Assembly: GCA_946479205.1 (NCBI GenBank)
Contig: CAMLFJ010000215.1
Coordinates: forward strand, 1 to 6,171
Length of the DNA stretch: 6,171 bases
Reading direction: 5' to 3'
DNA from: an uncultured bacterium
Lineage (GTDB): Bacteria > Methylomirabilota > Methylomirabilia > Rokubacteriales > CSP1-6
Shown here: positions 1-5,012 of the stretch, piece by piece
Layout: the number at the start of each line of letters is the position of its first letter
Numbering within the stretch: the first letter of the stretch is position 1
Notes under the pieces: generated by a model
Databases searched by the model: none
Told to the model about the DNA's origin: nothing
Seen by the model: only the letters and a program-made list of their open reading frames with translations
Translations under genes and position numbers: made by a program

Positions 1-830
1 TGATCCGACACGATGGCGACGTGGGCGCCTCCCGGCGCCACCGTCTCGGCGGTGGCGCGCAGCGTGCCCACGAGGACGTCGAGCCGCTCGAGGACCGCGA
101 AGGTCTCGGCGGTGAACGGCCCCTTGACGTGCTGGACGTGATCGAGGGCGATGAGATGGAGCGTCATGAGGTTCGGCCGCTTCTTCTCGAGGATGCGCAC
201 CGCGTACCGGGTCCGCTCCTCGTCCGACTCCACGGTGAGCGCGCGCGGAAAGGGGCCCAGCTCCGGCTCCAGCTCGGCGAGCAGGCCAGGAGTGGACACC
301 GCCCGCAGCAGCTTGGCGTCATCGGGAGTGCCCGCCCGCCAGAACTCCGGAATGTTCCAGGTGACCCGCGCCCCCACGCTGACCGGCCACTGCACCGCGG
401 CGGTGCTGAGCCCGGCCCGGGCCGCCGCGTCCCAGAGGGTGGGCACCCGGATGTCCTCGCTGTACCAGTACCAGCCGCTCTGGTTCTCGCGCAGCGGGTC
501 GAACGCGGTATTGGCGAGGATGCCGTGGGTGGCCGGAGACACCCCGGTGATCAGCGTGGTGTGGCTCGGGTAGGTGACGGTGGGAATCACGCCGACCACC
601 CCCTGCGCGAAGGCGCCCTCGGTCATGAAGCGGCGCAGGTTCGGGATCTTCGCGCCGTGCGCGTCGGCGGCGGTCACGTAGTCGGGCCGGAGCCCGTCGA
701 TCGAGATCATCAGGAGCAGCGGGGTCTGTACCGGCTGCTGCGCGGCCGCGAAGCCGGGGAGGACGATCACGGCCGCGACGAGGAGGGCCCGCAGCACGAG
801 CCTGACCTGGCGGAGCCGGTCGGGTATCAT
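1..830 (-). CDS. Type I phosphodiesterase/nucleotide pyrophosphatase family protein, exported, C-terminus cut by window edge
   Basis: This is an alkaline phosphatase superfamily hydrolase that would cleave phosphodiester or pyrophosphate bonds outside the cytoplasm. Translation from the ATG at 830 gives 276 residues before the window ends. Residues 1-31 look like a signal peptide: basic start, hydrophobic stretch LLVAAVIVLPGFAAA, then AQQ. The metal-site pattern of the family is visible: D45 in SIDGLRPDY, then PTVTYPSHTTLITG with probable nucleophile T86, then D230 and H234 in LDHVQH. The last visible residues are VSD, followed by CA, the start of a His or Gln codon, which fits the VSDHGM motif. 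The missing part should hold the final metal-binding His and the C-terminus. No clear Shine-Dalgarno precedes the ATG. In-frame GTG codons and an ATG at 869 lie upstream, but the 830 start puts the signal peptide at the N-terminus. It is divergent from the gene at 868. Family assignment is firm; the substrate is unknown. Confidence 0.9.
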   Translation of the reverse strand, partial: MIPDRLRQVRLVLRALLVAAVIVLPGFAAAQQPVQTPLLLMISIDGLRPDYVTAADAHGAKIPNLRRFMTEGAFAQGVVGVIPTVTYPSHTTLITGVSPATHGILANTAFDPLRENQSGWYWYSEDIRVPTLWDAAARAGLSTAAVQWPVSVGARVTWNIPEFWRAGTPDDAKLLRAVSTPGLLAELEPELGPFPRALTVESDEERTRYAVRILEKKRPNLMTLHLIALDHVQHVKGPFTAETFAVLERLDVLVGTLRATAETVAPGGAHVAIVSD

Positions 831-867
831 GACGGTCACAGCATATAGCACGAACGGGGAGACGGCC
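831..867. promoter_or_regulatory. Short divergent intergenic region
   Basis: Thirty-seven bases separate the start codons of two divergent genes. It contains an AT-rich patch, CATATAG (842-848), unusual in this GC-rich sequence, which could be part of a -10 element on either strand. No matching -35 element is convincing. Promoters for both genes must lie here or inside the opposing coding sequence. Confidence 0.3.
856..861 (+). promoter_or_regulatory. Ribosome binding site for the gene at 868
   Basis: GGGGAG lies six bases before the ATG at 868. This decides the start: the reading frame is open further upstream to an ATG at 829, but that start has no such site and would bury the signal peptide behind 13 extra residues. 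Confidence 0.65.
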
Positions 868-1254
868 ATGAACAGGCGGGCGACGGGCGTGGCGGGACTG
901 CTGCTGATGCTGGGCGCGGCGTCGGCGGGGCCGGCGGCCGCCCAGGACGCGGAGAAGATCGCGATGGCGCGGGTCCGGCTCACCACCGAGCCCGGCCTGA
1001 CCAAGGGCGGCGCGCGCAGCGGGCCCGCGCGCGACGACTCTCTCAAGGACCTGCGGCGCAAGGTCGTGAAGATGGGCGGCAACACCGCGATCCTGGCCTT
1101 CGGCGGCACCGAGGATCTCTCGGTGATCTACGCCGAGGTCTTCCGCTGCGGCGATCCGCCGGCGGCCGCGCCGGGCACCGCGCCCGCGCGCATCCCATTG
1201 CCCCCGGCCGGCCCGCCGCCGCCTCCGCCCCCACCGCCCGCCCCGACGCGCTGA
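868..1254 (+). CDS. Small secreted protein of unknown function with polyproline C-terminal tail
   Basis: This is a 128-residue protein that I do not recognise as a named family. Residues 1-26 form a signal peptide (RR near the start, hydrophobic GLLLMLGAASAG, cleavage near AAAQD), so it is probably periplasmic. The core (about residues 58-94) reads DSLKDLRRKVVKMGGN, a hydrophobic strand, then DLSVIYAEVFRC. This helix-'GGNTAI'-strand layout ending in Y-x-E-V-F-R-C is reminiscent of small DUF4156/RcsF-like envelope proteins, a resemblance of pattern only. C94 is the only cysteine in the predicted mature protein, and no lipobox is visible. Residues 97-128 are low complexity, with a run of nine prolines near the end. 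It is first of three tightly spaced plus-strand genes; only one base separates its stop from the tam start, so the two are probably cotranscribed. Confidence 0.75.
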   Translation: MNRRATGVAGLLLMLGAASAGPAAAQDAEKIAMARVRLTTEPGLTKGGARSGPARDDSLKDLRRKVVKMGGNTAILAFGGTEDLSVIYAEVFRCGDPPAAAPGTAPARIPLPPAGPPPPPPPPPAPTR

Positions 1255-1255
1255 C

Positions 1256-2023
1256 GTGGCCTGGGATCCCGCGCAGTACCTGAAGTTCGCCGACCACCGG
1301 CTGCGGCCGGCGATCGATCTCCTGAACCGCGTCGCTCTGGAGCACCCGGACGAAATCTACGACCTCGGCGCAGGCGCCGGCAACGTCACGCGTCTGATCA
1401 AGGAGCGCTGGCCGGAGGCGCGCGTCACCGGCGTGGACGACTCGGCGGCCATGCTGGCCAAGGCCGCGGCCACCGCCCCCGCGATCATCTGGCAGCAGGC
1501 GGACCTGGCCACCTGGAGCCCGGCACGGCCGGCCGATCTCATCTACTCGAACGCGGCGCTCCACTGGCTGACCGGCCACGAGCGGCTCTTCCCCGCGCTG
1601 CTCGCGGCCCTCGCGCCCGCGGGCGTGCTGGCCGTCCAGATGCCGCGCAACTTCGGGGCGCCGTCGCACACGTTGATCTCGGAGGCCGCGCGCGGCGGGC
1701 CCTGGCGCGCGACGCTCGAGCCCCTGCTCCGGCCGGCGCCGGTGGCCGATCCCGATTTCTACTATGACGCCCTCGCGCCGCGCGCGGCCGGCCTCGACAT
1801 CTGGGAGACGGAGTACCTCCAGATCCTGGAGGGCGCCGATCCGGTCAAGGAGTGGACCAAGGGCACCTGGCTCAAGCCGCTGCTCGACGCCCTGGAGGAG
1901 CCGGAGCGGAGCCGCTTCGAGGCGCGCTACGCGGAGCTGGTGGCCCGCGCCTACCCGCCGCGGGCGGACGGGCGGACGCTGTTTCCCTTCCGGCGCCTCT
2001 TCATCGTGGCGCGGGCGCGCTGA
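1256..2023 (+). CDS. tam: Trans-aconitate 2-methyltransferase
   Basis: This SAM-dependent class I methyltransferase (EC 2.1.1.144) would methylate trans-aconitate, a spontaneous isomer of cis-aconitate that inhibits the citric acid cycle. It is 255 residues, close to the roughly 252 of E. coli Tam. The N-terminus MAWDPAQYLKFADHRLRPA matches the family start and supports the GTG at 1256. SAM-binding motif I is YDLGAGAGN (35-43), the acidic residue of the next strand is in VTGVDDS (58-63), and QADLATW (81-87) and DLIYSNAALHWL (94-105) follow in the expected order. VLAVQMPRN (124-132) and the C-terminal RRLFIVAR (246-253) are also Tam-like. Motif I has GAGAG where E. coli has GCGPG. No Shine-Dalgarno is evident and the start lies one base after the previous stop, so translation is probably coupled. 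Family is near certain; specificity for trans-aconitate is by family. Confidence 0.93.
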   Translation: MAWDPAQYLKFADHRLRPAIDLLNRVALEHPDEIYDLGAGAGNVTRLIKERWPEARVTGVDDSAAMLAKAAATAPAIIWQQADLATWSPARPADLIYSNAALHWLTGHERLFPALLAALAPAGVLAVQMPRNFGAPSHTLISEAARGGPWRATLEPLLRPAPVADPDFYYDALAPRAAGLDIWETEYLQILEGADPVKEWTKGTWLKPLLDALEEPERSRFEARYAELVARAYPPRADGRTLFPFRRLFIVARAR

Positions 2024-2026
2024 GGG
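2022..2026 (+). promoter_or_regulatory. Ribosome binding site for the gene at 2034, overlapping the tam stop codon
   Basis: GAGGG shares bases with the TGA of tam and lies seven bases before the ATG at 2034. It fixes the start of the enolase-superfamily gene and links the two genes in one message. Confidence 0.6.
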
Positions 2027-2033
2027 CCATCCC

Positions 2034-3161
2034 ATGAAGATCGACGCGATCGACGTCTACTGGATGAAGCTGCCGCTGGCCTTCGTGTGGAAGACGTCCT
2101 ACGCGGATCAGTCCGTCACCGACACCATCCTGGTGCGGATGGAGGGCGGCGGCCACGAGGCCTGGGGCGAGAGCTGCCCCCCGTTCATCCCGGCCTACTC
2201 CGCCGAGCACACCCCGGCCGTCTTCCAAACCCTGCGCGAGCACATGGTGCCGCGCATCATCGGCCAGGACATCGAGACCGCCCAGGACCTGCTGGACCGG
2301 CTCGCCTTCGTCAAGGGCAACCAGTTCGCGCGGGCCGCGCTCGACATCGCCTGGTGGGTGCTGGACGCCAAGCGGCGCGGCCTCCCGCTGCACCGCGCCC
2401 TCGGCGGGACCGCCGACCGCGTGGCGGTGGGCGCCGACTTCGGGATCCAGGACTCGCTCGACCTCCTGATGGAGAAGATCCAGGGCGCGATCGACGCGGG
2501 CTTCCCCCGGGTCAAGCTCAAGTTCCGGCCGGGCTGGGATCTCTTCATGGTGGAGGCGGTGCGGTCCACGTTCCCCGACTTCACGTTCCACATCGATTGC
2601 AACGCGGCCTACACGCCCGCGGACACCGAGCTCTTCCGGAAGCTCGACCGGTTCCGGCTCGCCATGATCGAGCAGCCCCTGGCCGACGACGGCATGAGCC
2701 TGGTCAACCACGCGGATCTCCAGCAGCGGATCGAGACCCCGGTCTGCCTCGACGAGAGCGCCCAGAGCCTGGCCCACGTGCAGGCGGCCATTCGCCTGAA
2801 GAGCTGCCGGGTCGTGAACATCAAGATGGCCCGGGTGGGTGGGCTCACCGAATCCCGCGAGATCGCCGCCCTGTGCGCCCGGCACGGCATCCCCTGCTGG
2901 GTGGGCGGCATGCTGGAGAGTGCGATCGGCGGGGCCATCTGCGCCGAGCTGGCCACCCTGCCCAACTTCACCTACGCGGGCGACATCTTCCCCTCCTCGT
3001 ACTTCTACACGAACGATCTCGGCAAGCCGGAGATCGTGCTGAGCGGCCGGGGCGAGGTCGCCACCTCGCGGGTGCCGGGCATCGCCCAGGCGCCCGATCC
3101 CGAGCTGCTCAAGCGCTGGACCGCCGAGCACGTGGCGTTCCGAGCCCCTTCGACCCGGTAG
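2034..3161 (+). CDS. Enolase-superfamily enzyme, o-succinylbenzoate synthase/N-acylamino acid racemase-like (mandelate racemase/muconate lactonizing family)
   Basis: This 375-residue cytoplasmic enzyme should abstract a proton alpha to a carboxylate using Mg2+ and two lysines. The capping domain spans about residues 1-125 and the (beta/alpha)7beta barrel follows. Catalytic elements are intact: KLKFRPGWD gives the KxK pair K161/K163, HIDCN gives D188 and N190, MIEQPL gives E213, CLDES gives D240, and NIKMARVGG gives K264. The spacing is almost that of Amycolatopsis NSAR/OSBS (K163, D189, E214, D239, K263). WVGGMLESAIG (289-299) is also typical of the MenC/NSAR branch. It starts 10 bases after tam and is probably cotranscribed with it. 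No other menaquinone gene is in the window, so a true MenC role is unproven; racemisation of N-acyl amino acids or another cycloisomerase-type reaction is equally possible. The C-terminal stretch after residue 312 (GDIFPSSYFYTND) differs from what I recall of typical MenC, hinting at other specificity. The gene symbol is withheld for that reason. Confidence 0.88.
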   Translation: MKIDAIDVYWMKLPLAFVWKTSYADQSVTDTILVRMEGGGHEAWGESCPPFIPAYSAEHTPAVFQTLREHMVPRIIGQDIETAQDLLDRLAFVKGNQFARAALDIAWWVLDAKRRGLPLHRALGGTADRVAVGADFGIQDSLDLLMEKIQGAIDAGFPRVKLKFRPGWDLFMVEAVRSTFPDFTFHIDCNAAYTPADTELFRKLDRFRLAMIEQPLADDGMSLVNHADLQQRIETPVCLDESAQSLAHVQAAIRLKSCRVVNIKMARVGGLTESREIAALCARHGIPCWVGGMLESAIGGAICAELATLPNFTYAGDIFPSSYFYTNDLGKPEIVLSGRGEVATSRVPGIAQAPDPELLKRWTAEHVAFRAPSTR

Positions 3162-3162
3162 A

Positions 3163-3190
3163 AACGCCCGACCGCCCCGCCGGTCGCGTT
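3163..3190 (+). terminator. Hairpin after the three-gene unit, possible terminator without T-tract
   Basis: Beginning two bases after the stop codon, CGACCG (3169-3174) pairs with CGGTCG (3181-3186) around a six-base loop. AACG (3163-3166) pairs with CGTT (3187-3190) across a two-base CC bulge, giving 10 bp in all. No run of T follows, so it may act as a Rho-assisted end or an RNA-stabilising 3' structure rather than a classical intrinsic terminator. Confidence 0.4.
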
Positions 3191-3324
3191 CCTCACCGGC
3201 TGATTTGTCGCGACCTTGGCGGAACTCTGCGCGTGGCATCGCGATTGCTTCTCAAGAAACGCCATGATTTCTTCGCTCGGCTGCCATCACCCTGTCGCGA
3301 GCCGGGGCTACGGTCGATATCAAC

Positions 3325-3329
3325 GGAGG
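3325..3329 (+). promoter_or_regulatory. Ribosome binding site for the small cysteine-rich gene
   Basis: A perfect GGAGG lies six bases before the ATG at 3336. It selects this start over a TTG at 3216 in the same open frame. The 174-base gap from 3162 to 3335 otherwise holds the hairpin above and a relatively AT-rich patch (3244-3276) containing AAGAAA and TTTCTT 8 bases apart. A promoter could lie in that patch, but no strong -35/-10 pair is visible. Confidence 0.7.
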
Positions 3330-3335
3330 CCGATC

Positions 3336-3530
3336 ATGAACGTTCGCGAGAACGCGGCGAAGATCGCCACCCAGTTCGAAGGCCGTTGCACCTGCGCGGC
3401 GATGGACGGCGGTGTGGATTGCCCCTGGTGCCAGGTCTTCTACGACGTGCTCCAGGGCTACCCGCTCACCCCGCCCCCGGCGCGGCGGGACGACAGCCCC
3501 ACGCCGAGGTTCTCGCCCACCGCGGCCTGA
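3336..3530 (+). CDS. 64-residue protein with CxC-x8-CPWC cysteine cluster, unknown function
   Basis: I do not recognise this small protein. It is 64 residues, has no signal peptide or membrane segment, and is probably cytoplasmic. All four cysteines fall in one cluster: C18 and C20 in GRCTCAAMDGG, then C29 and C32 in DCPWCQVFYD. The CxC-x8-CxxC arrangement could bind one zinc or an iron-sulfur cluster, or carry a redox-active CPWC, which resembles the thioredoxin-type CxxC. The N-terminus (VRENAAKIATQFEG) looks helical. After VFYDVLQGYPLTPPP the tail is Pro/Arg/Ser-rich and probably disordered. The strong ribosome binding site, and cysteine codons confined to the motif, argue for a real gene despite its size. 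Its stop is seven bases from the end of the convergent dienelactone hydrolase gene. A shared transcript with the upstream unit (174-base gap plus hairpin) is unlikely but not excluded. Confidence 0.7.
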   Translation: MNVRENAAKIATQFEGRCTCAAMDGGVDCPWCQVFYDVLQGYPLTPPPARRDDSPTPRFSPTAA

Positions 3531-3537
3531 CTGCGGC

Positions 3538-4269
3538 TCAGCTCAGACGCTGGCGCGGCTGGCGGCTGGTCTGCAGCGTCCGCTGCAGGAACGGGACGAG
3601 CTTGTCCCAGGCGTCGCGGGCGGGCCCTTCCCGGTAGGTGGCGGGGTTGGTGAAGTTGAGGAAGGCGTGGCCCGCCTCCGGGTAGCGATGGAACTCGTGG
3701 GCCTTGCGGTACCGGTCGAGCTGGGCGGAGATCCGGTCCACGTCCTCCGGTGACGGATTGGTGTCCTCCGCGCCGAAGAACCCCGCGATCGGACAGTGAA
3801 TATAGGGCGTCAGATCGAACGGCGTCGGACCGTTGCCCCACGGCTTCATGATGTTGCCCCCGTAGAACACCCCGGCGGCCTTGAACACCGGCTTGGAGGC
3901 CGCCATCAGGTAGGCGACCCGCCCCCCCATGCAGAAGCCGATGATGCCGACGTCGCCGAGCTGCGTGTCCTTCAGCCGTCTCGCGTAGTTGACCGCGGCG
4001 TTGACGTCCGTGATCACTTCCGGGTCCTGGAGACGGCCGATGCGGGTGAGGACGTCGCTGTCGTCGCTTGTCTGCCGATGGTAGAGGTCGGGGGCGATGG
4101 CCAGGTAGCCCTGCTGGGCCAGGTGCTCCACCCGGTCCTCGATGAACTTGTCCACGCCGGGGCCGTGGTGGGCGACGATCACCGCGGGGAAGGCCCGGCC
4201 GAGGCTCGGCATACCGACATAGAGGCGCATAGGCGACCCGTCGACGGTGATCTGGTCCCACTGCGCCAT
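3538..4269 (-). CDS. Dienelactone hydrolase family protein
   Basis: This is a 243-residue alpha/beta hydrolase, close to the usual length of about 236, predicted cytoplasmic and with no signal peptide. The nucleophile elbow is GFCMGG with C113, as in carboxymethylenebutenolidase (EC 3.1.1.45) rather than the Ser of most esterases. The other triad members are D169 in FFGAEDTNPS and H201 in EAGHAFLNF. GYLAIAPDLYHRQ (54-66) and VGIIGFCMGGRVAYLMA (107-123) are family blocks. Classical enzymes have QEIFGV near residue 36, with a Glu that helps activate the Cys; here the segment is AHHGPGVDKF (33-42), without that Glu. The true substrate may therefore not be dienelactone. The start ATG at 4269 follows a GGAGGA site eight bases away. 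Upstream on the same strand lies an unusual structured leader. The gene converges with the cysteine-rich gene ending at 3530. Confidence 0.92.
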   Translation of the reverse strand: MAQWDQITVDGSPMRLYVGMPSLGRAFPAVIVAHHGPGVDKFIEDRVEHLAQQGYLAIAPDLYHRQTSDDSDVLTRIGRLQDPEVITDVNAAVNYARRLKDTQLGDVGIIGFCMGGRVAYLMAASKPVFKAAGVFYGGNIMKPWGNGPTPFDLTPYIHCPIAGFFGAEDTNPSPEDVDRISAQLDRYRKAHEFHRYPEAGHAFLNFTNPATYREGPARDAWDKLVPFLQRTLQTSRQPRQRLS

Positions 4270-4277
4270 GCCGCCTG

Positions 4278-4283
4278 TCCTCC
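4278..4283 (-). promoter_or_regulatory. Ribosome binding site of the dienelactone hydrolase gene
   Basis: Reading the minus strand, GGAGGA lies eight bases before the ATG at 4269. It is 13 bases downstream of the end of the large hairpin at 4297-4352, so the hairpin sits immediately ahead of the translation start. Confidence 0.7.
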
Positions 4284-4296
4284 GTCTGCGCTCCGA

Positions 4297-4352
4297 GAGA
4301 AACGGCCCGGGAGGCGGAACCGGTGAACCGCCACCCGGGCCTACGGTTTCTC
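4297..4352 (-). terminator. 20-bp terminator-like hairpin in the leader of the dienelactone hydrolase gene
   Basis: On the minus strand the arms are GAGAAAC / GTTTCTC (7 bp, outer), GGCCCGGG / CCCGGGCC (8 bp), one T-T mismatch, then GGCGG / CCGCC (5 bp) around a 10-base loop. A four-base bulge (CGTA) separates the outer and middle parts on the 5' side. The middle stem runs straight into GTTTCTCTC, a weak T-rich tail, so the shape is that of an intrinsic terminator for minus-strand transcription. On the plus strand the T-rich run is separated from the stem by TACG. As it lies between the possible promoter and the hydrolase start, it may end a short leader RNA or act as an attenuator. No plus-strand gene would need a terminator here. 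Confidence 0.55.
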
Positions 4353-4429
4353 GCGCGCAAGCTCATGCCTGCGGCATCTCCCGACCATGGGCCGGGATCT
4401 GGTTGTGCTCTAGCTCAGGTCGCGCGCCA
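4350..4429 (-). other. Structured leader segment with two small hairpins
   Basis: Reading the minus strand, TCCCGGCC (4397-4390) pairs with GGTCGGGA (4386-4379) around a CAT loop. This includes one G-T pair that would be an A-C mismatch on the plus strand, which favours minus-strand RNA. Next, ATGCC (4377-4373) pairs with GGCAT (4369-4365). The GCGCGC runs at about 4421-4427 and 4352-4358 could pair and enclose both hairpins, giving a three-way junction ahead of the terminator-like hairpin. I do not recognise a known riboswitch or T-box consensus. The pairing is inferred by eye, without energy calculation or covariation. Confidence 0.3.
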
Positions 4430-4486
4430 TCAGGCAGGAACCACGCCCGATGACGCGCCATGCGAGTCGGGTGGCGTGTTCTCCAT
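4430..4486 (-). CDS. Possible 18-residue leader peptide or microprotein
   Basis: On the minus strand an ATG at 4486 opens an 18-codon frame, MENTPPDSHGASSGVVPA, ending with TGA at 4430. A strong AGGGAGG (4500-4494) lies seven bases before it, better than the site of several certain genes here. The TGA overlaps an ATG (TGATG) that opens a six-codon frame, MARDLS, ending at 4410. The peptide has no run of one regulatory amino acid, so it is not a classical amino-acid attenuator. It could be a translated leader for the hydrolase gene, a microprotein, or chance. No homolog is known to me. Confidence 0.35.
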   Translation of the reverse strand: MENTPPDSHGASSGVVPA

Positions 4487-4550
4487 ATCCTGACCTCCCT
4501 GTGGGTTGACGGCACGACAGCCGGCGGCGCCTCACCGTCCGTCAGGTTCC

Positions 4551-4579
4551 AGGAAACCGCTGCGCGCGCTCGTTGTCAA
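4551..4579 (-). promoter_or_regulatory. Possible sigma70-type promoter for the hydrolase leader
   Basis: On the minus strand a perfect TTGACA (4579-4574) is followed after 17 bases by TTTCCT (4556-4551), which matches only three of six -10 positions. Spacing is ideal but the -10 is weak. It would start a leader of roughly 270 bases carrying the 18-codon ORF and the hairpins. The downstream stretch also has TGACGG (4507-4512) complementary to CCGTCA (4539-4544), another possible stem. The region 4270-4604 as a whole has no conventional gene. Confidence 0.35.
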
Positions 4580-4584
4580 GCGGG

Positions 4585-4592
4585 AGGAGGAG
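4585..4592 (+). promoter_or_regulatory. Ribosome binding site for the Pro-rich secreted protein
   Basis: AGGAGGAG lies about 12 bases before the ATG at 4605, longer than the usual spacing. No nearer start codon exists in frame, and the ATG is directly followed by a signal peptide, so the start is kept. The long spacing may lower translation. Confidence 0.5.
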
Positions 4593-4604
4593 TAGACTGC
4601 GAGC

Positions 4605-4994
4605 ATGTACCGCCTCACCCGACTCGCACTGATCGCGCTCGCCCTGCTCGTGCTGGGGTCCGCGGGCGCGTGGGCCGACGACCGGACCGGTGGCAGCTCG
4701 GGCTCCATGTCCGGACCGCATCATCGGCCGGCCAGGCCGACTCCCCGGCCGCATCCGTTCTTCGGGTGCTGCCTGGGCGGTGGGTATTTCCCGCCCGCGC
4801 CGCCGGTGGTCGTCATTCCCCCGCCAACCGTGTACGTGGTCGTCCCGGCGCCGCCGAGCTTCGTCTACGTGCCGACACCGCGAGTCGAGCCCGCGCCCGA
4901 GATCACGCTGCCGACCGGCCGCTGGGCGCGCCACGGCAACGGGGTGGACTACCCGTACACGTGGGTGTGGGTCGGCCCCGCGCCAAGCCGCTGA
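4605..4994 (+). CDS. Small secreted proline-rich protein of unknown function
   Basis: This is a 129-residue exported protein. Residues 1-24 are a clear signal peptide: MYRLTRLA, hydrophobic LIALALLVLGSAG, then AWADD. The mature part begins with a Gly/Ser/His/Pro/Arg-rich linker (25-50) and FFGCCLGGG, with two adjacent cysteines. A long run of Val-Pro repeats follows (VVVIPPPTVYVVVPAPP). The C-terminal 30 residues, TLPTGRWARHGNGVDYPYTWVWVG, look like a small beta unit: 'LPTGRW' and 'YPYTWVWV' have the regular aromatic pattern of envelope or surface proteins. I recall similar short proteins in uncultured soil lineages but know no function. Neither a lipobox nor an anchor is visible, so it is probably periplasmic or surface attached. 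It is divergent from the hydrolase leader and converges with the amidohydrolase gene, 18 bases between their stops. Confidence 0.75.
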   Translation: MYRLTRLALIALALLVLGSAGAWADDRTGGSSGSMSGPHHRPARPTPRPHPFFGCCLGGGYFPPAPPVVVIPPPTVYVVVPAPPSFVYVPTPRVEPAPEITLPTGRWARHGNGVDYPYTWVWVGPAPSR

Positions 4995-5012
4995 GCCGGC
5001 CGCTCCCCCGAC

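Noticed and set aside
21..848. Long plus-strand open frame of 275 codons
   Set aside because: It is antisense to the phosphodiesterase, which has clear family motifs. The translation is Arg/Gly/His/Pro-rich without recognisable domains, as expected for a shadow frame in GC-rich DNA.
1764..2033. N-terminal extension of the enolase-superfamily protein
   Set aside because: The frame is open upstream, but the extra residues are Arg/Ser/Pro-rich and overlap tam. The ATG at 2034 has a ribosome binding site and matches the family N-terminus.
1043..2035. Minus-strand frame of 330 codons opposite tam
   Set aside because: It covers tam and the preceding gene on the opposite strand, with low-complexity Arg-rich translation and no ribosome binding site.
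2001..3239. 412-codon minus-strand frame opposite the enolase-superfamily gene
   Set aside because: Shadow of a gene with all catalytic residues on the plus strand.
3216..3335. Longer version of the cysteine-rich protein from a TTG at 3216
   Set aside because: The ATG at 3336 has a perfect GGAGG at ideal distance. The extension has no such site and looks non-coding.
3571..3588. Palindrome CTGCAGCG-TC-CGCTGCAG as terminator of the convergent genes
   Set aside because: It lies inside the hydrolase coding sequence, where it encodes LQRTLQ, a simple repeat of codons. No T-tract follows on either strand.
4390..4460. Possible tRNA or T-box in the divergent region
   Set aside because: No T-arm GGTTC-type consensus with acceptor pairing, and no clear T-box sequence. 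GGGTGGCGG near 4330 is only a superficial likeness.
4365..4493. Plus-strand 42-codon frame beginning MPAASPDHGPG
   Set aside because: No ribosome binding site, start buried in a hairpin arm, and composition as expected by chance.
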